Assembly: GCA_033439265.1 (NCBI GenBank)
Contig: JAVTVX010000001.1
Location: 15,518,608 to 15,582,607 of the forward strand
Direction: 5' to 3'
Source: Dillenia suffruticosa
Taxonomy: Eukaryota; Streptophyta; Magnoliopsida; Dilleniales; Dilleniaceae
DNA: 64,000 bases
Every line of letters begins with the position of its first letter. Positions within the stretch are counted from its first letter, which is position 1. A model generated the notes under the pieces. The model searched no databases. It was not told the DNA's origin and saw only the letters and a list, made by a program, of their open reading frames with translations. The position numbers and the translations under genes are program-made. Of the stretch, positions 42,872-55,138 are shown in pieces.

Positions 42872-45800
42872 CTAAGCTTGAGAGGTGATGGTTCCGTTCT
42901 TTTCCAGTTCCCGCAGTCTTTGCCGTTCCATTTTCCGCTTGCGCCATTCTTCTAGAGCTGAGGAACAAAAAGCATATTAGTGATGCGAACAAGACAACAG
43001 GAGTATTTCCACTTGCAGTAAAAAAGTTCAACCCTAAAAAAAAAACCCCCCGCCTAAGAGACAGAACCTTATGTGAAGTGTCATCTTCTCCGCTCTTTGT
43101 TTTATATATTTGTAAACAACAAAACAATTTGACTGTAAAGCATTTGAGACATTGAACTCTGGCTGCGAAAAGTTGAAAGAGAACCTGCGGTCACAAACCT
43201 AAAAAAATCTAGGTTTTGCATGCCCTTTAATGTTCTTCCCACCTAAATGCAGCATCAAACTCAACCCACATGTAGCTGCTCCAAACATGATCATGTCCAA
43301 CTCAAATGCCACTTAGATCAGTTCACAATACCCATAGTAATCGCAACAAACTGATCAACTGATGAGTAGATCAGAGCTACAGGAAGGGGTGTGCAACTCA
43401 GCATGATGAAAATGACTCTTAATTATCAAGTTAATTACACAGTACACTGGTGGATTCCAGTTGCATTGCCACTCAGGTCTAATATTATGTAACATCGCAG
43501 AGACGACTCTACATAGATACCTTTCATGCTGGCTGCATCTGTAAGGGAATGGAAATCCTTCAACCTTTTTGTAAGATCAATCACGCTGGTCTGCTTTGTT
43601 TCTTTTGGCTCTAGCATCTCTGGTTCTTTGTATGTCTCTTGTTGAATTTCCTTGACCTAATGAGAGGTAAGGTTTCAATTCTTAAAGTTTTATTTTAACA
43701 GCCATAAAATATCAATGTAAAATGCCCATGACTTTGTAAACAGCCTCTTTGCAAAAAATGCGAGGGGAAAGCTGCATACATATACGCCCACTCTTCCCCT
43801 ACCCCCACATTAAACCGGGGACTCCTTTGTGCACCGGGTGAGACCTTTTAAAATACCATGACTTCAAACAAGCACACAGTAAAAAGTTCTGTTTAATCAA
43901 TGTTTGCAATTGTGGGAATTTGAACTTGAACTGTAGATGTATCCAATACTTAAATATCAAAAGCACCGGATTTAGTACAGTTTAATTGGTCAATAAAATA
44001 CATGAAACTGCAAATTTTCATCCAACAAAATCGCATCACAATATATTTCATTATTTTCTATGAAGAATGCTCTAATTTAGAGTCTTAAATTCTAGTTTCC
44101 ATGCCATCAAATGCCTGACTGTGTTTTGCCACATCATTCTAATTGGGCAGAGCAATTGGCTTTTTCAGCTCATATGCTTCATAATAAAGGATTCAAATTT
44201 CTGATAAGGTTCAATTGCCAGCAACAAAGGTAACTTGTATCACCTTTAGAAAGTGGAAGCCTATGAAATATCCTCTGAATAAAAGAGGTAGAGATTATTT
44301 GAAAATTTTTCAGGCTTCATCTAACAGGAAAACAGTTTCTAAGAGTAACCATAGAAAAGGATGAACACGGATGATGGTAGCTGATGGTGCCCCATTTTAA
44401 CTTGGGACCATGGGTTCAAACCATGCATTATTTGACCTCCAAGTGGGAGGCTTGTGCATTGGGGCTATCCTTGGATAATGGCCACCAAACATAATACAGA
44501 AAGGGGCCAAAGCGGATCAATAATGAAAGAAGTTCCAAAATTTTTCTGAACTTGGTTTCTAAATTCAAAGGTGATATTTTTTTCCCAAAAACTTGGTTTA
44601 TGCTCTATGAAATTACAACTGTGTACCAAAATTTTTAGATCAAGTTTGTCGTAAAAATTGTCAAACTTGTAATTATACTTGTTTCTTACTCTCTTTATCA
44701 ATTCCAAGGGCTGCATGGCACGACGCACCTCTTCAGATTCTCTGATAGACCTCAGTTGAACTGCAACACAATAGGACACAAACATTAGTTGGCAACAGCT
44801 AATTAAAAAAATCTTGTACAGATTAAGTATAGGTCCTTCATACTAGCAGGAACTGTTGTGTCACACAACATTTACAGGAGATAGAAAAGACCAATTATGG
44901 GATGAATGAAAATATTTTATTTACACAAGACCACATGGCCTTCTTGCCCTAGCAGAACAACCCTCTCCCTCCCCCTTGGTCCATGCTGGTTCTAGTCTGT
45001 ATACTCCCTTTCAACTTTAGGAAAAAAAAAAAGAACAAAATACTTGTCCAGAGTCTCAAAAGGAAAAAAAAAACACATAATTTCCATATAGCACCAAGCG
45101 AATAGAATGATCCAAAAAAAAATCACATTGCCAATATTAATATAGCTGAGGTACACTGATAGTCACATAAGAGGACAATCCAGATTTTGCAACCAGTTTG
45201 AAATTTAATCCAAGATTTGGGGTCATGATTCAAACCATTTTTGGTTAGATGGGTTTGACCAAACACATCAGCACATGCCTGTTATCCTCAATCACAGTTC
45301 TAAAGCCAAGACACTGGATCCTGGTGTCTTGAAGACATATGATAGACACGGAGTTTAATTGCTATAAATATTTAAAAGAAACCATTATTAAGGTATCATA
45401 TAGATAATTGTATGGATATATGTTTAAAAATTGATAGAGCCAAACAAACCCCTTCACTAGAAATACAATCAATCCAATCCCAAATTATAGATTTTAAAAT
45501 CACATTGCCAATATTAATGTCGCTGAAGTGCCCTGATAGTCACATAAGAGGACAATCCAGATTTTGCAACCAGTTTGAAATTTAATCCAAGATTTGGGGT
45601 AATGATCAAAACTATTTTCGGTTAGATGAGTTTGACCTAACACATCAGAACATGCCAATTATCCTTGATCACAGTTCTAAAGCCAAGATATTGATCGTGG
45701 TGTCTTGAAGAAAAATGATAGACATGGGGTTTAATTGCTATAAATATTTAAAAGAAACCATTATTAAGGTATCTTATATGTATGGATATATGTTGTAAAA

Positions 45801-47783
45801 TTGATATAGCCAAACAAACTCCTTCACTAGAAATACTATCAATCCAATCCCAAATTATAGATTAAATTGAAAATTAGCCCCTCAAAAACCTGAATTTGTC
45901 CTCACACAATCCTTGCAATTGAATGATTAATGACTGCTTTTTTGCCAAGCTTCTGTACAAAGTTACATCACAAATGATCATTCTTCTTTATTTATGAGAT
46001 TGGCCATTACCAGAAAATTTCTGCAAATCACACATTATGCCCACTCCAAAAAATATGCAAATTAATATCTTGATTTTCTGTTCGAAGATAAACTTCATCT
46101 TAGGACTGCCAAGTGACTGTTCAGGTGGGGTCACTTTAATTAGGCGTTTGGAGGGTCAAATGTTAATGAAATTGTGCAAATGACATGTCATTGGAAAGCC
46201 CTGGAAGTCTATTTTCCAAACAAGTCTCATCGAATTCCATGCACTACACAGATAGTTATGATGAAAATAGTAGAAGGTGTGCAGTCTGGTGGTTTCAATT
46301 GGCAGCCTATAGGATTTACATATTTTACTTTTGTTATGCCCTTTCATTTGCTTAGGCTATTCCTATACTAAGCTCTTGAAGCTATGAGGTGTCTTTAATA
46401 TAAGTTTAGAGAAGATTAGTATGAATAAGCACCTTTGTAAGCCATTTTCAATCAAGCAAGTCAAGCACTTCAAGCAAGACAAAGTAGTTTCAAGTTCTTC
46501 CTCCTATCTTTTCTCTTCTCTTTTGAGCCTGTGAGTGGTGTGAGTAATTCTCAGTTTCTCAGTGTGAATTCCAGAAAAAGCTTCCGAATTTATGAACCAA
46601 CATACTCCAACAAAAGATTGATAGCTCATAACATTTCAAAAAGTACACTCAACTAAAAGTGTCCCCACTATTAAGAACCATCTAATTGCCCTCAATGATC
46701 GTTGGACAAGAATGGACATATAGCAATAGCACATACCCCAAATAATCAACTAAGGTCAAGTCTGAGAAACTACACCAAACCGTTACACTCTCACAAAAAC
46801 AAAAATAAGTAAAATATAAGATTATACAATCCCCTAAAATGGGAATGTAGGGTAATCTCTACCTACATGGGCACTCAACAAACTTGATATCCCCTTGTCC
46901 ATAGTATTAAGTTTACCGCAACTCCCAAGATTTTCATTTCTCTTCACATAACACTAAAGCCACAGCAATACTGAAGCTTCCTCATTGCTAACCCTCAGTT
47001 TTATTCTGCAGCAATATATAACTTCATACTAAAAAATGTTTATCGTCGAAACAAGGAGATCCTCCCAATCTTTGAACCCAATTGGATGTTAATGACTGCC
47101 TAATCCAGTTAAAAATGGAGCTATTAAAGGCAGGTACGTCATGGTACTAAATGAAGTACCAATTTGCGTCATGGTACCTTAGAGCACCAGTTTTGGCGAG
47201 GTCCAAATTGTCCACAGGTAATTAAAATTGCAAATTTTGAGATCTGGTTACCTAAAAATGATTTATTTGCTTATGCAAGGTAAAAAAAAAGGGCATCAAG
47301 TTCGCCATTGATTACCCCTCAGCTTAAGGTTTTCCATAACCTAGGATTAATAAAACTTCAATACAAACAAGATCTAATGGAAAACCCACTAACAGTTTGA
47401 CAATTACACCCAAATATGTATCCACTTAACAGAAACCCAAGATAGCATCCAGTTTAATCAATCCACTCCGCCCAAAATACAAAAATCCCCTTAACCATTC
47501 TACAATTTAGAAGGTATTGGGGATGGATCACGCACCAAATAGTAAAAGTGAGACATGCCCAATTTCATCAACATTATAAAGATCAAGGGAAGAAGGGTTT
47601 AAAAAAGTCGACAGAAAGAGCGAGAGAGGACTAACCGGAGTTCAGTTTGGTATTGAAGGAAGAAGAATAAGAACTGAGAAAGCCTTGAAGCAAGAGAAGA
47701 ACAGTGACGACATTGAAGAAGCACAGGAATATCGTTGCGCTCCTAAATGAAAGCTTTAGCCTCCATGTTTGCTGGGTCTCCAT
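42872..47783 (-). CDS. Uncharacterised 146-residue single-pass membrane protein, 4 exons
   Basis: Exons: 47783-47636, 44760-44690, 43656-43521 and 42957-42872. All junctions are GT-AG, phases agree (1, 0, 1), and the 441 bases end in TAG. The protein starts METQQTWRLKLSF. Residues 15-36 are a strongly hydrophobic segment, followed by a Ser-rich stretch. The rest is charged and helical: 'QLRSIRESEEVRRAMQPLEL', 'VIDLTKRLKDFHSLTDAASM' and a basic tail 'ALEEWRKRKMERQRLRELEK'. It looks like a signal-anchored protein with a coiled-coil-like tail. I do not recognise a named family. Introns are 2875, 1033 and 563 bp and A-rich on +, as expected for a minus-strand gene; SINEs and a tandem duplication sit in them. 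The consistent splice phases and lack of stops make a real gene likely. Confidence 0.78.
43726..43864 (+). mobile_element. Truncated SINE in an intron
   Basis: The element spans 43735-43855, flanked by 9-bp direct repeats 'ccatgactt' at 43726-43734 and 43856-43864. It carries 'cagcctctttgcaaaaaatg', 'gctgcatacatatacgccc', 'ccctacccccaca' and 'tgtgcaccgggtgagacc', colinear with the second half of the SINE at 40385. The tRNA head is missing, as in a 5'-truncated insertion. It lies antisense in intron 2 of the membrane-protein gene. Confidence 0.75.
44369..44481 (+). mobile_element. Possible tRNA-derived SINE relic in an intron
   Basis: An A-box-like 'tagctgatggtg' and a B-box-like 'gggttcaaacc' about 33 bases apart lie in a 95-bp segment (44378-44472). 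Flanking 9-mers 'ggatgatgg' and 'ggataatgg' differ at one base. There is no clear A tail. It differs from the other SINE family here. Confidence 0.35.
45118..45865. repeat. Tandem duplication of 377 bp inside intron 1
   Basis: Copy 1 (about 45118-45494) and copy 2 (about 45495-45865) share 'aatcacattgccaatattaa', 'agtcacataagaggacaatc', 'ttaatccaagatttgggg', 'tgctataaatatttaaaag' and 'aatcccaaattatagatt' at an offset of 377. Differences are scattered single bases and a few short indels. It lies in the largest intron of the membrane-protein gene. Confidence 0.9.
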
Positions 47784-48000
47784 TTCTCTTCTCTCTCTCT
47801 CTCTCACTCTTCTAGTTTATCTGCATCAACCCGATGTACGGAGAATTGCTATTGCAGAACAACCATCGATATTCAGCTTCGTTTAATCCCCTCGGAAATT
47901 AACGAACGCTCAAACTCTTGACAAGGGTTTTAATCAAAATTTTCATCGGCCATTGAAAAGAAAAAAAAAAAAAAAATTTATTTTTCGAGTCCCAATTTTC
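47784..48000 (-). promoter_or_regulatory. Upstream region of the membrane-protein gene
   Basis: The leader just above the start codon contains a GA/CT run (47793-47808 as ct on +). There is no clear TATA box. A poly-A run (on +) lies at about 47961-47977. The boundary to the repeats at 48 kb is abrupt, so the promoter must be short or overlap them. Confidence 0.35.
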
Positions 48001-48430
48001 AGATTTTAGTCACCACGTCCGCGTCACGATAATGTCCCGGTTATTTTTTTCCCAGATTGGGTTTATTATATATATATTACTTAATAAATATATATAAATC
48101 GATTAAATTTAATTCAAATTACTGAGCGTAAGCCCTCTTGTCTTCTTTGTACAAGTGAGAACTTCTTTAATCATCACGTTGGTGTCACGGTAATGTCCCG
48201 CTTATTTTTTTCACCATATCTAATACGATTTATTTTATATTTATATACATATATTACTTTATAAATATATTTAATTTAATTAAATTCTATTCAAATTAAA
48301 TTAGATTTTTATATATAAACATCTTATCATTTTCATATAAATGAGAACTTATTTAATTATCACATTTGCTTCACGGTAATTCATACTAATTTTTTTCCAC
48401 CGTCATGTAATATGGTTTATTATATTTGTT
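48000..48430. repeat. Tandem repeat of about 165-185 bp, three diverged copies
   Basis: The landmark 'tcac(g/a)t..(g/t)c(g/t)tcacg(g/a)taat' occurs at about 48008, 48172 and 48358. Each is followed by 'tta(t)tttttttc', a 'tttatta' stretch, 'tataaatata', and (in two) 'aagtgagaacttctttaat' or 'aaatgagaacttatttaat'. It lies just upstream of the membrane-protein gene. Confidence 0.75.
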
Positions 48431-48664
48431 TTCCTTTCTTTTTTCTTCTTTAAAAGGAATTTTAAATAGCAATTACACTACTAAGAAAAAGAGGACGCCA
48501 GAAAAATGGTGAAGAGAGAGAAGGGAAAAGGTTAAAAAAAAAAAAAAAAACTAGCATTCAATTTTAGTAACAAAGAAAAGAAATTATTGTCACGCCTAAT
48601 ATGCTAATGATATGACTAGTCAAATTTCAAAATTAGAAATAATTTTAAGAACTTACAATTAATT

Positions 48665-49108
48665 TTTTTCCTTAACAGTAAAATTAGAATTTTACTATAA
48701 TTAGATTCGTAAAAAAAATGGGATAATACATTTGATCAACCGCCTAAACAACAGTTCTCGGTATTTCCAACGATGAATACAAAAGGTACGATAGAAAATG
48801 TAACCTTTCTCAAATTCTTGACTAATGATTTAGGTCAAATTTTCATCGATTAGTTTTGGTGCCGAAAGATGAAAAAAATTTTAATTTTGGGTCCTTTATT
48901 ATTTTAGAAAATAAACCCATTTTCAATAACAACAACTAAAATATTCTATTTTAAAATTTGAGATCGATTGTTTGAAAAACATTAAAATTAGAATTTTACC
49001 TAAAAAAAATTCTAATAAAATCCAAATAATACGTTTAATCAACCGTCTAAACAATAAGTTTCAATATTTTTAATGATGCTTTTCGCTAAACGCACAAGGT
49101 ACACTAGA
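48665..49108. repeat. Direct repeat pair interrupted by the copia insertion
   Basis: About 48665-48820 and 48975-49108 share 'aaaattagaattttac', 'ataatac(a/g)ttt(g/a)atcaacc', 'ctaaacaa', 'aaggtac' and, across the copia element, 'ctagaaaatgtaa' versus 'atagaaaatgtaa'. The second copy therefore continues at 56404 on the far side of the retrotransposon, marking the pre-insertion sequence. Confidence 0.7.
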
Positions 49109-49553
49109 TGTTGGATTTATATACACATACACATGCGGAAACGTGCAATATTTTCGGAATCATAAAAGATTAGGGTTTTCGGGCATACCTCAAAAAGTAG
49201 ATTGCAAAATCTGGGGAACCACGAACCTTGATCAATCGACCTCGCCGTCGGGATGATAACCACAAAAGTCGAGCTATCACCGCAGCACCACGACACCTCA
49301 ATCGAATCCAGTGACACAAATTCTCTTCGCAGAATTTTTCTCCCTCTCTCTCAAATTGTGCCTCTACACACTTGTTATGCAATCATGGAATGAATTGTGC
49401 CTCCTAGGGTTTACCCTAGTTTCCATATTCCTCCGTCACCACAAATGGTAGGGAATTCAAATCCTATCAGTTACCATTTGTGCATATGGAAAGTGGGATA
49501 ATTTCCTTTTTCCAAATATGGAAAGATGCCCCACGTGGGCATTCATTCCTTCA
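49109..49553 (-). repeat. 3' LTR of the copia element
   Basis: 445 bp, TG...CA ends (on + 'tgttggattt' to 'cattccttca'). Colinear with the other LTR without indels. Confidence 0.95.
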
Positions 49554-49568
49554 TCTCCCACTTGCACA
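49554..49568 (-). other. Polypurine-tract-like site
   Basis: On the minus strand 'aagtgggaga' immediately precedes the 3' LTR, the expected place for plus-strand primer formation. Confidence 0.6.
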
Positions 49569-50719
49569 CGAGGGCATTTTCATCCATCACGAGATCACAG
49601 CTCATGCGATCTCCTGTATCACCCTTCTGGATTTTCATACTAGATTGGGTGTCGTGTGACTGGCGAGTACACCTGCAAATAAAGACTTCTCGATGCACCT
49701 GTTAGGATGTTCGAGGAGTCATCGTTAATAATAAAAAACATCTCGCTGTACCCCAAACTCATCACATTTACATCCTTTGAGTCACTTTCCTCATCGAAAG
49801 TCATCCCCAATATATTCTCGAATGTGTATTCACTATTACGTTTTTATCCCAACGTGAATATACGTAACAGACCGGTCGGTGAATACAACACAACGATGTA
49901 ATGTAGATTAGTCTTCCTTTCCCAAACTCGAATCCATCGATCTCAATTCAGCTGCTTTCCTAGACCTGCCCCTTAGACCTCAATTTATCTTCCGGGCTAT
50001 AGGTAAACAGACTAAAGTAACAAACACTGAATCAAGACTTCTAGAGACAGTCGAAAGTAAAATAAGGGTACTTGAGATCCCACCCAGTGGATCTCGGGTC
50101 TCACACAGTGGGAACGGGGATCATGAATAGATCATCGTCTCATGTAATTGCTCTCACTATCCCTAGTCGTCATCACACGCGGTATGAAACGCGTGCCACA
50201 GTGTTAATCCCTTATTTCTCAAAAAGGGCATATGTCAGATTTCTTAACACTGTGCAGATACGGGACTCAGTCTACACATAAGACTCTACCCAGAGATCTC
50301 AGAGAGAGTGTCTCTGAGACAATATCACTATCGCAGGTGATACCTGAGATCTCTAATCTGGCTACTCACAGGCAACATGGATGTGGATTTTTCCATGTCG
50401 GTCATATCCCAAATGACTTCATCCTGAACACGTATCAGGACGACTTTTGTTCTAGCTGGGCCACTCTCACTGCCTCTTACGACTAAAAACTGTCTCATCT
50501 CCACTCACTCAGAGTTGGAGGTGGTCGCTCGTGTGAGAGAGTCGACCTCACCTACCTGACATATATTTTATCACATCAAATATACATGATATAAATAAGT
50601 GCATTATTTAAGAAAATATAAATGTGACTGAATAATGCACAAAATCATATATAAATATATAATAATCATCACATCGTCAGTTTAGTACAATGAGAAAAAT
50701 CAAAATATTCCCAAACCCA

Positions 50720-51960
50720 ATAACTCTCTATGTGCTATAAATGAGTTTCTAGTGATGGGTTTGGTGAAGGGGTCAGCCACCATACAATGTGTCGAGATAT
50801 ACTTGACGGTCACTTCACCCTTCTCGATGATGTCTCTAACAAAATTATATCTGGTGTCTATATGTTTGGTCCTACTATGATACTTAGGGTCTCGAGTATA
50901 GGCGATAGCAGCCTGATTATCACAGTAAATCATCACTGGCCTCCCACTATCAGCCACAACCCCTAAGTCATCTAATAGTCTCCGGAGCCAAACATTCTCC
51001 TGAACTGCGACTGAGCAAGCCACGAACTCAGCCTCCATCGTAGATAAAACTACACAGGTTTGCTTCTTGCTGCTCCAAGAAATGGCACCGCCATTGAGCA
51101 AGAAGGCAAAACCTGATGTCGATTTGCGCTTATCCAGATCACCGCCCCAATCGGCGTCTGAATATCCTATGAGACGCAAATCATCTCTCCCACAACACAA
51201 AGAGTAGCTTGCAGTTCCCTTGAGATATCTAAAAATCCTTTTCACTGCTCTCCAGTGACACCTTCCAGGATTTGATTGATATCTACTCACCAGACCGACT
51301 GCGTAACATATGTATGGTCGTGTACACAACATCGCATACATCAGACTTCCCACTGTGCTGGAATAAGGGATTTTACGCATCTCCCTTATATTTTCTTGAG
51401 TTTTCGGGCACATTTCAAGACTCAGACCATCACATTTGGCGATTGGAGTATCAATGGGATTACAATCACTCATCCCAAAGCGCTTGAGAATTTTCTTAAT
51501 GTAGGTCTCTTGTGTAAGAGCCAACATTCTTCTCGATCGATCTCTCTGGATCTTTACTCCAAGGATGAACTCAGCTTCACCCATGTCGATCATGTCGAAG
51601 CGCAATGACAACCAAGCCTTGATCGTCATCAGATACTGAATGTTGTTTCCAGCCAACAATATATCGTCCACATACAGGGACAGGATCACAAAAGAGTTAT
51701 CAAATCGTATCAAGTAAACACAATGATCCTCCTCGATCATTGTAAAACTATAAGATATCACCTCCTCGTGGAATCTTAGGTACCACCGCCTGGATGATTG
51801 CTTTAGGCCATATATCGACTTCCGAAGTCGACAGACCTTGTCCTCATGACCTACTAGAACGAACCCAGAGGGCTGCTCCATGTAGATCTCCTCATCCAGA
51901 TTTCCATTAAGGAAAGCGGTCTTTACATCCATCTGATGCAACTCTAGATCCATGCTTGCG
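50720..51960 (-). pseudogene. Copia reverse transcriptase and RNase H region
   Basis: Reverse transcriptase signatures include 'QMDVKTAFLNG', 'YGLKQSSRRWY' and the active-site 'YVDDILLAGN' (near 51,670). The RNase H part follows with 'GYSDADWGGD' and 'ISWSSKKQ' (near 51,150) and 'YISTHCMVADPFTKP' near the low end. Part of the broken copia element. Confidence 0.93.
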
Positions 51961-52649
51961 ACAATCGTCAAGAGTAGACGGATCGATGTAAATTTGACTA
52001 CGGGGGAGAAAGTCTCCTCGTAATCAATGCCCTTTGTCTGTGTGTAACCCTTGGCTACTAGAGCTTTGTATCTTTCTACCGATCCGTCAGCCTTTCTTTT
52101 GATTTTGAGAACCCACTTGTTCCCTATGGCCCTTCTATCCTCAGGTAGGTCAACTAGGTCTCAGACCCCGTTGACCCTCATTGATTCCATCTCCTCTTTC
52201 ATGGCCTCTAGCCATTGGTCCTTCATAGGACTCTCGAGAGCCTTCTCAAAGGTTTGAGGTTCTTCATCATCCTCAGGAGTCACGATGAGGATCTCATCCT
52301 CTATCGGAAAATGACGTCGGGGTATATGCCCCCGACTACTCCTACGAGGAGGATGAGCCTCTTCACCTCGAGATGGGTCACTCCCACTAGGAACAAGATC
52401 CTTTTCAGGCTCTTGGGTCCCACCCCTGGGCTTAATTGGGCCGTCAGGCTCACCCATCTCATAAAAGGTGAAATCCTGGTCGATTTCGCCTCTCTTAGGG
52501 AAATCATTTTCCAGGAACGTAGCATTACGAGATTCGATCTCGGAGACCGTGCCATCCGTACGTTCACCTAGGAACACATGTCTCTTAGAATGTTCAGAGT
52601 ACCTTACAAAGATACATTTCTTTCCTCGTGGGCCTAACTTGCCGTGTAG

Positions 52650-53360
52650 GTGCGAGGAATCGTGAACGTATGCGGCACAACCCCATGGTCTCAAATGGCT
52701 AAGGTCAGACTGTCTCCCTGTCCAAAGCTCGTATGGGGTACTGACTACGGATTTGGTTGGAACACGGTTAAGAACGTAGGCGGCAGTCAACAATGCGTCT
52801 CCCCAATGGGAGATAGCCAAATTAGCCTGCACCATCATCGATCTTACCATCTCCAACAAAGTCCTATTCCTTCTCTCAGCTACCCCGTTCTGCTGGGGAG
52901 TAGCAGGAATAGTCAACTGTCTCGTAATGCCTTTCTCGAAACAGAGCTCTTTAAACTCCTCAGACAAGTACTCGCGTCCTCTATCGGTTCTGAGAGTTTT
53001 AACTCTCAAGTCTAACTGGTTTTCTATCTCGCTGATAAACCTCCTGAAGCAATCTAATGCCTCAGACTTGTGCGAGATTAGGTAGACGTAACCGAAACGC
53101 GTGTAATCATCTATGAACGTAATGAAATACGTGGCTCCGTTTCGGGCTCTCACATTCATAGGTCCACAAATATCGGAGTAGATCAATTGTAATGGGGTCC
53201 CAGCCCTCATTGCTTTTCCAAATGGTTTCCTTGTTGCTTTGCCTACTAGGCAAAACTCACATAAGGGCAACTCGATCCGGGTTAGCGGGCCCAACAAGCC
53301 ACTCGTAGCTAACCGGTTCATTCTCTCTTGCCCTATGTGGCCAAGTCTACTATGCCAAAT
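52650..53360 (-). pseudogene. Copia integrase region
   Basis: A zinc-binding HHCC region ('HSRLGHIGQERMN' through 'CEFCLVGKATRKPF') is followed by the catalytic core with 'SDICGP', 'FITFIDDYTR', 'TDRGREY' and 'ERRNRTLLEMVRSMM'. It lies between protease and reverse transcriptase, the order that separates copia from gypsy. Part of the broken element. Confidence 0.93.
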
Positions 53361-53739
53361 AGAAACATCATCAACTACGCTATCAGATGTATACGCAATA
53401 GAAGACAAATCAGAAATTTTATTAAAGGAAACCAAATCCACGCATAAAGTCCATCATGGACTAAACCAGTACACAAAACAGAGTTATCGTAAATGACAGA
53501 AACACTCAAATTTCTGAAAATGACAGAGTATCCTAAACGATCTAAACAAAGGACAGAAATGAGATTCCGCCGAATCTCGGGAGCATACAGCACATGATGC
53601 AGGTATAGGACTTGGTTACTTGGCAGCATCAGCTTGCATGTGCCAATCCCCTTCACAACCACAAATGCTCCGTTCCCCACGTACAGCCTCCTCGCTTGGG
53701 GACTCAATCGGCGGAACTCCACATATGCGCTCCTATCTC

Positions 53740-54690
53740 GAGCTACATGGTCGGTGGCTCCTGAGTCTACAATCCACAAAGGAGAAGAGTTAGTAAGCAT
53801 CACAGTGGATGAAACATAACTCATACCATGTAAAGAAGAAGGACATACCTTTCGCTCGCCACACTCGCGAGCGAAATGCCCAGATTTGCCACAAACGTAG
53901 CATCGGACTTTGCTCTTGTCGAGCTCCTTCTTCTTACGTGTCTGCCCTCTATCAACGGTTTTTGCTGGTGGCTTCCTCTTAGCCTGGCTAGGTTTCTTGT
54001 CATATTTGCGCCATTTGCGCTTGACGCCCTTGGAGCCCTTACTCGACTCCGCCACATAGGTATGACCAGAAACCGACCTAGCCACCTCCTGACGCTCCTC
54101 CTCGAGCTCACAATGCCTACGCACGTCCATGAAAGTACGAATACTCTCAGTGTGCGTGAGGTAGGTCTTTACAACATCCCAGGAGTCAGGCAAGGACTGG
54201 ATTACTCCCAGTACCTGAAGCTCATCAGACATTGGCTCCCCCATGTTCTTTAGAGAAGCGATCATACTTGACATATGCATCAAATGCTGCTTCATGGTAT
54301 GATCAGGTCTCTTCTTATAGGTGATAAACCTATAAGTCAGCATCCTCAGCTTAGGAGCTGACCGGGAGCCAAGGTGCTCTCTCAGAGCACTCCAAACCGA
54401 CATCGCAGTAGGATACTGCTCGTACACTGGAATCAGATCATCGTGCATGCTGCTAAGGAGGATGACCCTAGCTTGGCCATCCTTCTTCTTCCATGCACGA
54501 TACGCCTCCTCATCCAGTTTCGCCTGAGGCGTATCACCCACCCCGGGGTTTGTCATCTCGTGTAACAGAACCTCCGCTAGGTCCTGCTCCTCGAAGACAA
54601 ATTGAACTTTACGGTGCCAAATCTCATAATTGTCACTGTTCAACTTGTCTCCCTTAACGAGATCAAGTACGATACTTTTTGTCGCAGCCA
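53740..54690 (-). pseudogene. Copia gag, nucleocapsid zinc knuckle and protease region
   Basis: A gag of the UBN2/retrotran_gag type ('DNYEIWHRKVQFVFEEQDL', 'LPDSWDVVKTYL') is followed by a basic stretch and the zinc knuckle CYVCGKSGHFAREC (near 53,880). The aspartic protease motif 'WIVDSGATDHV' lies near 53,755. Part of the broken element. Confidence 0.93.
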
Positions 54691-55033
54691 TTGTCTCTGT
54701 CACATAAAAAGAAAGAGACGTTAGTGACTAATAATGCTTATTTTCACAATTTCGTGCACCCTACGAATTAACAATCCAAAATGAATCGAGTATTGACCCC
54801 AAAGTGAGCATATGAGTCAATGGACACCATACACCACAACGCGGGACCTCATCTCACCATCCAGACTTTAATTCAGTGCACAAAATCCCACAAATAGTCA
54901 CAAATATGCACATAGGACCCCCAAAAAATTTGAAAAAATCAATTTTGGACGACCTGACGCGCCGCCAAGGTTCCCCATGCGCCGCCGCTCGCCGACGGTG
55001 CTCTCCACGCGCCCCCACGCGCCAGACGCGCGG

Positions 55034-55138
55034 CGCGCGTCACACGCGCCGCCACGCGCCACGTGCGGCGCGCGTCACACGCGCCGCCACGCGCCACGCG
55101 CGGCGAGCGTCACACGCGCCGCCACGCGCCACGCGCGG
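55034..55138. repeat. 35-bp GC-rich tandem repeat, 3 units, in the copia leader
   Basis: Units start at 55034, 55069 and 55104 with 'cgcgcgtcacacgcg', differing at one or two bases. It sits in a larger CGCG-rich zone (about 54950-55410) between primer site and gag. Open frames here are artefacts of composition. Confidence 0.9.
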
